A DNA stretch of 64,000 bases. Source: Closterium sp. NIES-65. Its lineage: Eukaryota > Streptophyta > Zygnematophyceae > Desmidiales > Closteriaceae. The translations under genes and the position numbers were made by a program. The stretch is taken from assembly GCA_948144175.1 (NCBI GenBank), contig CANXME010002317.1, positions 1,984,001-2,048,000 on the forward strand, in the 5' to 3' direction. The notes under the pieces are model-generated. The model was not told where the DNA came from and searched no databases. It worked only from the letters and a program-made list of their open reading frames with translations. Within the stretch, counting starts at the first letter, position 1, and every line of letters begins with the position of its first letter. Shown here piece after piece: positions 56,101-64,000 of the stretch.

Positions 56101-59100
56101 TTTCCAGATATCGCAGAATCTCCCACCCTCAACTTCTCGGACAACCCCTCCATCCCCACACCTCTCACCTATGCTGAAGCAATTTTTGGTCCTCACACCG
56201 CTCAGTGGCTAAGGGCCATTGTCGCGGAGTGTGAGGCCTTCATTCACACAGGAACTTTCACAGATGTCTTTGCTCCCTCCGGCGTCAACATTGTGAAGGG
56301 AAAATGAGTTTTCCGGGTGAAACAACTTCCAGGCGAGTTTCCCGTCTTCAAAGCCCGGTACTGTGCCAAGGGTTTTACCCAAAAGCATGGACTGGACTTC
56401 TTTGAGACATTCTCTCCCACCGCCAAACCTCCCACACTGCGCACCCTTCTCGATGTTGCCGCTCGAGATGACATGGAGGTTGACTGCATGGATGTGTCCT
56501 CTGCGTTTCTGCAAGGGATCCTTCGAGAGGAAATTTACATGGAGCGGCCCGAAGGATTTCCAGCTCCCTTTCCACCAGGCACAGTATGGAAGCTGAATCG
56601 ACCAGTCTATGGCCTCAAGCAAGCACCCCGGGAATGGCACAACAAGCTCAAGAGCACCTTAGGGTTCCTCGACTTTCACCCATCCACCTCTGACCCCAGC
56701 CTCTTCATCCGAGCAACATCATCCCGCTTCTTCATCTTGGTTTATGTCGATGACATGATCCTTGTCACCAAGGATCAGACTGAGCTGGCAGCAGTCAAAA
56801 CCGCACTTGGTGAGAAGCTGACCATGAAGGATCTTGGGAAGCTGACGAACTATCTGGGCATGGAAATCACACGTGATCGCGCGGCCCGCACCATCACCCT
56901 CTCGCAGAATTTCTACATCAACAATGTTCTGACCAGGTTCAAGATGCAGGAAGCAGCTTCAATGCCCACCCCACTCTCTCTGCAGCACCAACTCACTGCA
57001 CCCTCTGTTCCCTCACCTGAGCCTTGTGATGAGGCTTACCCCGAGCTCGTCGGTTCCCTCATGTACGCGATGATGTGCACTCGACCAGACTTGGCCTATC
57101 CAGTCAGTGTCCTGTCTCGCTACGTTGCACCTGGTCGCTTCACGAGCCACCACTGGTCTGCCGCCAAGCGGGTCCTCCGCTATCTCAAAGGCACACAAGA
57201 CTATGTGCTCACTCTTGGCGGCTCTTCCCCTGTTCGCCTTGAGGGGTACAGTGACTCGTCCTATGCTGATGACCAGAGTGATCGGCGCTCTTCCCAAGGG
57301 TATTGCTTTACCCTTGGCAGTGGGGTTGTCAGTTGGCGCTCCACTCGGTCGTCTTCCGTCTCACTCTCGACCTGTGAGGCAGAGCTGTATGCCGGGACCA
57401 TGGCTGCCCAAGAGGCCCATTGGCTCTCCTTCTTGCTGGCAGAACTTGGGTATCCTCAACCAGCCCCAACGCTTTGGTGTGACAACGAGAGCACCATTCA
57501 TCTCACAAAAGACCCTGTCTTCCACGGCCGCACCAAGCACATTGAGGTCCGTCACTACTTTCTTCGTGAGCTGGTGCAGCGCGAGCAGCTGAAGGCTGAA
57601 CACATTGCCTCCGACTGCAACCTTGCTGACTTGTTTACCAAGTCTCTTGTTCGCCAAGACCACTACCGCCTCCTCTCGTCCATAGGTGTTGGGCCGCCAT
57701 GTGGCTGAAGTGTTGTCAGTCTAGGGGGTGTGTTAGAAATAGTCAGTCAACACTTTGTACTATATTCTATATCGGCTAGGTTACTTTGTAGGTTGGGTGT
57801 AGATTTGTAATCCCAACCCTATCTGGTTGGGATTCCCTCGTAATCCTGCAAATCTGCCAACTCACCAATTGGAGATTTGCTAGGATTCCCATCCCATCCT
57901 TTCTCTAGCTTTGCTCAACCCAACCCTGTTTGTACTTAAGGCCTAGTGCCTTCCTTATCAAGTAATCAGTTCAGTTCCAATTCTATCAGTAGGTACTAGG
58001 TAGGCGCCTTCTGGGGCAGGTGCCTCTTGGGTTGCTCTTTCTGCTCATCAACCAGTCGGTGCGAACGGCATCAGGCATAGCCATTGTCTGGCTTGTCGCC
58101 CGCCACTTCCAACCACTCTCCACCGACCTTTTCCACTGGGGTAGGTCCCTTCGGTTCGGGAAAGGTAAGTAGGTACTAGGTAAGCGCCTTCTGGGGCAGG
58201 TGCCTCCTGGGTTGCTCTTTCTGCTCATCAACCAGTCGGTGCGAACGGCATCAGGCATAGCCATCGTGTGGCTCGTCGCCCGCCCCTTCAAACCACTCTC
58301 TACCGACCTTTTCCACTGGGGTAGGCGTTTTATGGGGGTAGGTGCCTTCTTGATAGGTAGTAGGTGCCCTCTGGGGTAGGCGCCTTCTGGGGTAGGTGTC
58401 TTCTGGAGTACTCTTTCTTTCCTCGAATCCTTTTCTCCCTTCCATTTGCATCATCGGATCAAAGATGGTTGTCCTGGGCTTGTAGTACGGCATCTTGATT
58501 GGCCGTTTTGTTGGTGTTTTTAGTGCGACTTGTCAAAAATAGACAGGTGGGCTGCAAAGGCCTTTCGCAGCCTACCTGCCTATTTTAGACATGTAGGGCA
58601 TCTTGATCGACCGTTTGAATGCTTCTTTTCCATGATCAGCCATCTTCATCCTTTCACTCCGCTCCTCCCCTTCTCTTTTCGACCTGTTCAGGTTTCGAGG
58701 ACCCATTCAGTTGTCGCAAGGGGTGGTTGTCATGGGCCGGCGTGGGCGTCTTGACTGCTGGGCTCGTAGTTTTCGCCACTGCCACCGCCACAACGGCACT
58801 ATCAGGAGGGATTGACCCGCCTAGAGAGGTACTGCCGTGGCGCTGTTGACTTCTGTTGAGTTGTGTTGACTTTTATTGACTTTTGCCTGCTTTGTATCGG
58901 CTGTCCTGGGCGCGTGTGGACGACTTGACTGCTGGGCTCGTAGTTTTCGCCACTGCCACTGCCACCACAGCGCTTTAAGGGGGAATGGACGCGCCCAGAG
59001 AGGTACTGGATTTGACTTCCATTGACTTCTGTTGAGTCTGTTTCTCCTGAATTACTTGTCTTGGGTTGGTGTTATTTGTCTTCACTCTTGACAGCTGGGC

Positions 59101-61505
59101 TTTGGGGATTGGTGCACCCAGAAAGGTATTGCTGTTGACTTTCATTGACTTTTTTTGAATTGCTTGTTGGTTTTGTGTTGACTCAAAAACAACAGGGAGA
59201 GAATGGAGAGGTGGTGAGAACGGCTTGGCGACATTAACACCAGCTTGGAGGATAAGGCGAATTGGGGTTTTTTGGAGACGCTTCTAGAGTGCTTGCAGCC
59301 ATTACAAACTACAGAGCTTGAAGCCACGCGTCGTGTACTGGCTGCAAGCACTCTCAGAAGCGTCTCTCAATAACCCCAATTTGCCCTTTCCTCCATGCTT
59401 GTGTTCGTGTCGCTAAGTTCGTCCCACGATCTCTCAATTCTCTCCCTGTTGTTAGCTGCTTTGACTCTTGGGTCTTGGACTGCTGGGCTCGTTAACTTTT
59501 GTTGACTCGTGTTGACTTCACCTGGTGACGTGCTACTGCTGTTGATTTTTGTTGACTCGTGTTGACTTCACCTGGTGACGTGCTACTGCCGTTGATTCTT
59601 GTTGACTCGTGTTGACCTCCCCCATCACCCATCTAGCCTAAGCTCAGCCTAGAAGAGATTAGGACAAGATACCTGTTGGATTAGGACGAGTCACCTGCTG
59701 GATCCAGGTCGAAACTTTATACGTATGCTTCTTGTTGATGTTTTCTTCCACCAGCAGTCGCACGCGCGCCCTCTGCTCCCTGTAGCTCCCCGCACTCACT
59801 GCTGCCAGGGCTTCTGAGATCAAACATTCCGAGCAGCATGCTGCCTGGGAGAGGGCCGGACCACCTTCGTACTGTGGTTATTCTGTTGCTTCCAGCAACG
59901 CTCACACACACTATGTCTCTTAACGTGAGGACGAGTCACCTGCTGGATCCAGGTCGAAACTTTATACGTATGCTTCTTGTTGACTCATGTTGACCTCCCC
60001 CATCACCCATCTTGCCTTCCCCCCACCCCCGCCACCAGGACGCAGATGCGTTGGTGCAAGTTCTGCCCATAATCACCGCCTCCCCTTTCAGCACCGGAGC
60101 TCTATTATTTGTTGCCAGTGTGCTCTTAATTCCCCTCTCTCCTCATCTCCTCACTCATCTCCCCATTTTCCCCTTTTTCTCCCGTGCCCTCCTCTCCCCA
60201 TACCAGGACGCAGATGCGTTGGTGCAAGTGCTGCCCATAATCGCCGCCTCCCCCTTCAGCACCGGTGCGCTCATCTTCGTGGCCGGTGTGCTCGCCCCCA
60301 TCCTCGAAGAAACCATCTTTCGAGCCTTCCTCCTCACTTCCCTGACAAAATGGTAGGTCATGCCATGCCATGCCATGCCATGCCATGCCATGCCGTGCCG
60401 TGCCGTGCTGTGCACTAGGATGGAGGTAGGTCACTTCCTCGTATTTCCTTTTAGCACTGGCGCCGGTCACTTCCTCGTATTTCCTTTCATCTTCGTCGCT
60501 GGTGTGCTCGCCCCATCCTTGAAGAGACTATTTTCCGAGCCTTCCTGCTCACATCCTTGACCAAGTGGTGAGTCGTGGCAAGTGGGTATGCCATTTATAT
60601 GTGCCAGAGGGTAGGGCAGAGCGTAACCTTCCTCTATAGGTTCGCTCATATTCTTTGCCTCTCGCCTTCGTCGCCGGTGTGCTCGCTCCCATCCTCGGGG
60701 ACACCATCTTCCGGGCCTTCCTGCTCACGTCCCTAACCAAATGGTGAGCTAGTTGCTCACTAGCTTCCTTAATGTGAGGTCGGTCTTTGCTGCTGCCCAC
60801 ATGACCCTCCCCTAGCTGTTTCTCCTCCCCTCACCCAATCTCTCCCTTCTTTTCCCCCCTTGGTAATACTGCATTCCACCAGGATGCTTGTACCTCTTGA
60901 AGTGGCAGGGAGCGTGCATTCCACCAGGACGCCAGTACCTCTTGCCACATGACTCCCAACGAGTTCCGTGCATTCCACCAGGACGCCAGTACCTCTTGCC
61001 ACATGACTCCCAACGAGTTCCGTGCATTCCACCAGGACGCCAGTACCTCTTGCCACATGACTCCCAACGAGTTCCGTGCCTCTGGCAGTCGCAGGCACTG
61101 CCTACACATGATTGAGGCGTCTCATATCTCTCAGCCCGATCTTTTCCCTGTTTCCCACCACCCTGTTTCCCACCACCCTGTTTCCCACCACCCTGTTTCC
61201 CACCACCCTGTTTCCCACCACCCTGTTTCCCACCACCCTGTTTCCCACCACCCTGTTTCCCACCACCCTGTTTTTCTCCCTCATTCCATCAGGATGCCTG
61301 TTCTTCTGGCGGTGGCAGGTAGTGCGTGTGCCTTTGCTGCTGCCCACATGACTCCCAACAGGCTCCCTGTCTCCTCCTGCCCTCTTCCCTGTTTTTCTCC
61401 CTCATTCCATCAGGATGCCTGTTCCTCTGGCGGTGGCAGGTAGTGCGTGTGCCTTTGCTGCTGCCCACATGACTCCCAACGAGTTTCCCAAGCTCGCTGC
61501 TCTTG
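50155..61505 (+). CDS. CPBP family (CAAX protease/ABI) intramembrane metalloprotease homolog, chloroplast-type; 3' end beyond the window
   Basis: My model has exons 50155-50825, 51768-51961, 58692-58828, 60207-60352 and 61414-61505, GT/AG borders with consistent phase, 413 codons so far. The N-terminus (MSSSSAVTSLRLSLTH, Ser/Arg-rich, few acids) looks like a plastid transit peptide. It continues through DVPWGWRETGIGMSAWIS, then membrane segments GIAIVWFV, GVGVLTAGLVVFATATA and FVAGVLAPIL. The first CPBP motif is LEETIFR (EExxxR) in exon 4 and the second is FAAAH in exon 5; the final His motif should be in exons not seen here. Bacterial relatives cleave or sort membrane proteins; plant members act in plastid membranes with poorly known substrates. 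The start has a good CACCATG context. Intron 2 holds a 5.7-kb Copia, and all introns hold exon copies. Confidence 0.8.
50867..51075 (+). repeat. Two echoes of the 3' end of CPBP exon 1
   Basis: The stretch encoding WAQGWDVPWGWRETGIGMSAWIS plus its donor (real junction 50825|50826) recurs at about 50867-50948 and 50990-51066, each ending ATCTCGAG|GTRTGT. Confidence 0.85.
51180..51670 (+). repeat. Four echoes of the 5' part of CPBP exon 2
   Basis: Acceptor plus CTTCATATTTGTGGG-type sequence recurs at about 51187, 51277, 51419 and 51593, of varying length. The two longest reach the TDLND codons. The complete copy is 51768-51961. Confidence 0.85.
52107..52251 (+). repeat. Echo of the 3' part of CPBP exon 2, next to the Copia insertion
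   Basis: From GCTCTTTCTGCTCATCAACC to CACTGGG|GTAGGT, encoding ALFLLINQSVRMASGIAIVW. The Copia target duplication GTAGG is at its downstream edge (52247-52251). Confidence 0.85.
52252..52509 (+). repeat. 5' LTR of Copia W
   Basis: TGTTAGAAATAG...ATTCTATCA, paired with 57731-57988. Confidence 0.95.
52795..53035. repeat. Leader repeats of Copia W
   Basis: About ten units of CAGCGGCGCAGCAGAACAGG (19-22 bp, some interrupted by GAAGCAG) lie between the primer site and gag. As in Copia X and Y, the leader is a tandem array, but the unit sequence is different. Confidence 0.85.
57731..57988 (+). repeat. 3' LTR of Copia W
   Basis: Differs from 52252-52509 by one base by eye; followed by the GTAGG duplication. 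Confidence 0.95.
57994..58325 (+). repeat. Two more echoes of CPBP exon 2 on the far side of the Copia
   Basis: About 58037-58142 and 58217-58322 repeat GCTCTTTCTGCTCATC through CACTGGG|GTAGG. GTAGGTGCC-type short repeats join them, as also at 51960-52105. The original echo array was therefore cut in two by the Copia. Confidence 0.85.
58538..58592. repeat. Short hairpin in CPBP intron 2
   Basis: TGTCAAAAATAGACAGGTGG continuing to GCTGCAAAGG pairs with CCTTTCGCAGCCTACCTGCC continuing to TATTTTAGACA, with a few mismatches and almost no loop. Confidence 0.8.
58900..59127 (+). repeat. Echoes of CPBP exon 3
   Basis: About 58903-59003 repeats the exon 3 stretch GACTGCTGGGCTCGTAGTTT through AGAGAG|GTACTG, with changes that close its frame. 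About 59085-59127 repeats only its end. A scrap of the same sequence is near 59475. Confidence 0.8.
59179..59467. repeat. Long imperfect inverted repeat (~290 bp) in CPBP intron 3
   Basis: The left arm runs from about 59179 to 59314 and the right arm from about 59330 to 59467. They pair for most of their length (for example GGAGACGCTTCTAGAGTGCT with AGCACTCTCAGAAGCGTCTC), and the loop is short. It could be a foldback MITE or a hairpin RNA precursor. No clear target duplication was found. Confidence 0.8.
60036..60115 (+). repeat. Echo of the 5' part of CPBP exon 4
   Basis: CACCAG|GACGCAGATGCGTTG through AGCACCGGAGCTC, then divergence. The complete exon is 60207-60352. Confidence 0.85.
60360..60412. 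repeat. (ATGCC)n pentanucleotide repeat
   Basis: About ten ATGCC/GTGCC units directly after the exon 4 donor. Confidence 0.9.
60450..60745 (+). repeat. Two echoes of the 3' part of CPBP exon 4 (active-site segment)
   Basis: About 60483-60566 encodes the EE-motif region but in a shifted frame, ending CAAGTG|GTGAGT. About 60657-60743 reads LAFVAGVLAPILGDTIFRAF in frame, with GD in place of the EE pair, ending AAATG|GTGAGC. Splicing to the second copy would give a protein lacking the catalytic Glu pair. Confidence 0.8.
60875..61375 (+). repeat. Echoes of CPBP exon 5, including a 54-bp tandem trio
   Basis: Three tandem copies of CATTCCACCAGGACGCCAGT through CATGACTCCCAACGAGTTCC lie at about 60915-61078, preceded by a shorter one near 60877. 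A longer copy (CATCAGGATGCCTGTTC...CATGACTCCCAACAGG) lies at about 61285-61365. The real exon is 61414-61505; another scrap is at 61575-61615. Confidence 0.85.
61145..61274. repeat. 15-bp tandem repeat, about 8.5 units
   Basis: CCTGTTTCCCACCAC repeated with almost no change, in CPBP intron 4. The true exon 5 is preceded by CCCTGTTTTTCTCCCTCATT, so this array may be an expansion of the branch/pyrimidine region of an echo. Confidence 0.9.
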
Positions 61506-61625
61506 GTATGTTTGCTGAATGGTGATGACACAATCTATAAGGTGGGACAGGAAGAGAAGAGAGAGAGAACTGCGGCCCACATGATCCCAACGTCTCGCTG
61601 CTCTTGGTATGTTTGCTGAATCACT

Positions 61626-61671
61626 TTGTTTGAGATTGATTTTGAGAATTCTCAAAATCAATCTCAAACAA
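61626..61671. repeat. 46-bp perfect palindrome
   Basis: The left half TTGTTTGAGATTGATTTTGA continues to GAA, and the right half is its exact complement with no loop (centre GAATTC, between 61648 and 61649). Confidence 0.95.
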
Positions 61672-61814
61672 CGTTTTCATCACATAATCCTCACTGTTCG
61701 GCCATGTTCAATCTGGGGGGTCTAGCTGTAGGTATGTGCACCTGTCCCAATGAGTCTTGACGACAGTTGCACGTGGCTATGGACTGGAATCAAATCGAAG
61801 ATGGCTCAGCGGTG

Positions 61815-62092
61815 TAATTTTGAGGCGCCTATTTTGAGGCGCCTACTTTGAGGCGCCTATTTTGAGGCGCCTACTTTGAGGCGCCTATTTTGAGGCGCCT
61901 ACTTTGAGGCTCCTAATTTGAGGCGCCTACTTTGAGGCGCCTATTTTGAGGTGCCTATTTTTGAGGCGCCTCAAAAGTTTTGAAGACAACTGCACAGGGC
62001 TATGGATTGGAATCAAATTGAGTCTGGCTCAACAGTGAGGTTTGACTTTTGAGGCGCCTCAAAAGTCGTCTCATGTTTTGAGGCGCCTCAAA
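61815..62092. repeat. AGGCGCCT palindrome array
   Basis: About ten units of TTTGAGGCGCCTA(C/T)T (15-16 bp) at 61822-61980. Two longer perfect palindromes CTTTTGAGGCGCCTCAAAAG-like follow (about 62050-62068 and 62074-62091). A short duplicated block (CTGGCTCAACAGTGAGGTTT) accompanies the last two. Confidence 0.9.
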
Positions 62093-62270
62093 AGTAGTCT
62101 GGCTCAACAGTGAGGTTTGTGATATCAGTTTCAACACTTCGTCGGTACAATGCACCCTCCTAACAGGCTTACACTGTGGAACAGTGTTCAGAACAACGTA
62201 AAACCTCTCTCACATTTCTCTCACGCCTCTCACGTTACTAAGCTCTAAGTTCCTGCACTTGCTTGCAACC

Positions 62271-64000
62271 CCTCTCTCTATCCTCCCTCATTGCGTTGAT
62301 GGTATAAGCCTTCACATATATCGGCACACACAACCTGCTCTCTATTCCTCCCTCATTGCGTTGATGGTATAAGCCTTCACATATATCGGCACACACAACC
62401 TGCTCTCTATTCCTCCCTCATTGCGTTGATGGTATAAGCCTTCACATATATCGGCACACACAACCTGCTCTCTATTCCTCCCTCATTGCGTTGATGGTAT
62501 AAGCCTTCACATATATCGGCACACACAACCTGCTCTCTATTCCTCCCTCATTGCGTTGATGGTATAAGCCTTCACATATATCGGCACACACAACCTGCTC
62601 TCTATTCCTCCCTCATTGCGTTCATGGTATAAGCCTTCACATATATCGGCACACACAACCTGCTCTCTATTCCTCCCTCATTGCGTTGATGGTATAAGCC
62701 TTCACACATATCGGCACACACAACCTGCTCTCTATTCCTCCCTCATTGCGTTGATGGTATAAGCCTTCACATATATCGGCACACACAACCTGCTCTCTAT
62801 TCCTCCCTCATTGCGTTGATGGTATAAGCCTTCACATATATCGGCACACACAACCTGCTCTCTATTCCTCCCTCATTGCGTTCATGGTATAAGCCTTCAC
62901 TTATATCGGCACACACAACCTGCTCTCTATTCCTCCCTCGTTGCGTGCATGGTATAAGCCTTCACATATATCGGCACACACAACCTGCTCTCTATTCCTC
63001 CCTCATTGCGTTGATGGTATAAGCCTTCACACATATCGGCACACACAACCTGCTCTCTATTCCTCCCTCATTGCGTTGATGGTATAAGCCTTCACATATA
63101 TCGGCACACACAACCTGCTCTCTATTCCTCCCTCGTTTCGTTGATGGTATAAGCCTTCACATATATCGGCACACACAACCTGCTCTCTATTCCTCCCTCA
63201 TTGCGTTGATGGTATAAGCCTTCACACATATCGGCACACACAACCTGCTCTCTATTCCTCCCTCATTGCGTTGATGGTATAAGCCTTCACATATATCGGC
63301 ACACACAACCTGCTCTCTATTCCTCCCTCATTGCGTTCATGGTATAAGCCTTCACATATATCGGCACACACAACCTGCTCTCTATTCCTCCCTCATTGAG
63401 TTCATGGTATAAGCCTTCACATATATCGGCACACACAACCTCCTCTCTATTCCTCCCTCATTGCGTTCATGGTATAAGCCTTCACATATATCGGCACACA
63501 CAACCTGCTCTCTATTCCTCCCTCATTGCGTTGATGGTATAAGCCTTCGCATATATCAGCACACACAACCTGCTCTCTATTCCTCCCTCATTGCGTTGAT
63601 GGTATAAGCCTTCACATATATCGGCACACACAACCTGCTCTCTATTCCTCCCTCGTTGCGTTCATGGTATAAGCCTTCACATATATCGGCACACACAACC
63701 TGCTCTCTATTCCTCCCTCATTGCGTTGATGGTATAAGCCTTCACATATATCGGCACACACAACCTGCTCTCTATTCCTCCCTCATTGCGTTCATGGTAT
63801 AAGCCTTCACATATATCGGCACACATAACCTGCTCTCTATTCCTCCCTCATTGCGTTCATGGTATAAGCCTTCACATATATCGGCACACACAACCTGCTC
63901 TCTATTCCTCCCTCATTGCGTTCATGGTATAAGCCTTCACATATATCGGCACACACAACCTGCTCTCTATTCCTCCCTCATTGCGTTGATGGTATAAGCC
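62271..64000. repeat. 65-bp satellite, about 26.6 units, continuing past the right edge
   Basis: GGTATAAGCC recurs every 65 bases from 62301 to 63991. The unit contains TTCACATATATCGGCACACA, then CAACCTGCTCTCTATTCCTC and CCTCATTGCGTTGAT. Common variants are TTGAT/TTCAT and CATATAT/CACATAT; otherwise the units are almost identical, implying recent homogenisation. It lies in or just beyond the CPBP gene. Confidence 0.95.

Larger units (their letters stand above)
52252..57988 (+). mobile_element. Copia LTR retrotransposon W in CPBP intron 2, very young
   Basis: LTRs are 52252-52509 and 57731-57988 (258 bp, one difference by eye), flanked by GTAGG (52247-52251 and 57989-57993). The primer site TGGTATCGAGC begins at 52510 and a purine tract precedes 57731. 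Gag is about 53140-54000 with a variant knuckle (C-X13-C-X4-H-X4-C, CQYLIRK...KCNGTNHPEATC). Protease (FILDSGATHTVLKD, about 54225), integrase (VIVDDYSRYVSVHLL, LHSDGGGEFRN, SRQQNGVAESRN), reverse transcriptase (ILVYVDDMILVT, about 56740) and RNase H (GYSDSSYADDQSD; WCDNESTIHL) follow. All parts are present; it looks broken by a handful of breaks. It is related to Copia X/Y by knuckle and pol. Short AGCAGAACAGGTTCAGCGGCGC repeats fill its leader (52795-53030). Confidence 0.9.
61506..62270. other. Downstream CPBP intron/flank, no exon recognised
   Basis: After the exon 5 donor (GTATGT at 61506) no further CPBP exon, in particular none with the last His motif, is visible before the satellite. 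The stretch holds the palindromes listed separately. Confidence 0.5.

Noticed and set aside
62271-64000. CRISPR-like array
   Set aside because: The units are contiguous 65-bp repeats without unique spacers, in a eukaryotic intron-rich setting; the 28-bp array at 33510-33735 fails for the same reason.

Overview
The window reads as nuclear DNA of a streptophyte (green-plant lineage) organism. Three host genes with many introns have close land-plant counterparts: a plastid-type sugar-phosphate/phosphate translocator relative (minus, 5264-10548), an STK16/AtPK3-like protein kinase (minus, 30421-35944) and a CPBP (CAAX-protease/ABI) membrane protein with a transit-peptide-like N-terminus (plus, from 50155, running off the right edge). 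A nuclear tRNA-Arg(ACG) lies beside the CPBP gene. The transposon load and repeat-stuffed introns would suit a zygnematophyte alga such as Closterium. That is a guess from memory, not a search result.

Layout. 1-1888: Copia fragment leaving the left edge. 1889-3373: no gene, one 40-bp repeat array. 3374-5099: non-autonomous TIR element with TA flanks. 5264-11272: translocator gene. 12153-30029: a nest of elements, each bounded by its own target-site duplication: a solo Gypsy LTR holding a MITE and a Gypsy element (12572-29960), which holds a Copia composite (13132-25297), which holds part of another Copia (to 20004). 30154-30340: a second copy of the MITE. 30421-35944: kinase gene. 36679-49920: a PIF/Harbinger element whose left end carries a Gypsy insertion (36829-42328) with an unusual 155-bp flanking duplication, and whose transposase gene is split by a Copia (43702-47500). 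49994-50066: tRNA. 50155 to beyond 61505: CPBP gene, with a very young Copia (52252-57988) in intron 2. 62271-64000: 65-bp satellite running off the right edge.

The most unusual pattern is shared by the three unrelated host genes. Their introns are packed with extra partial copies of the neighbouring exons, nearly always a piece spanning an exon/intron junction (here called exon echoes). For each gene I could pick one set of exons with GT/AG borders and consistent phase giving one protein: 334 codons for the translocator, 662 for the kinase (542 from an internal MGC start), and 413 so far for CPBP. The echoes are therefore extra, and many keep working-looking splice sites and reading phase. 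In the translocator gene a 19-bp minisatellite carries a back-to-back AG|GT in every unit, as if an echo of a splice junction had been amplified.

All readings are by eye. Element families, splice sites and LTR difference counts were not computed.
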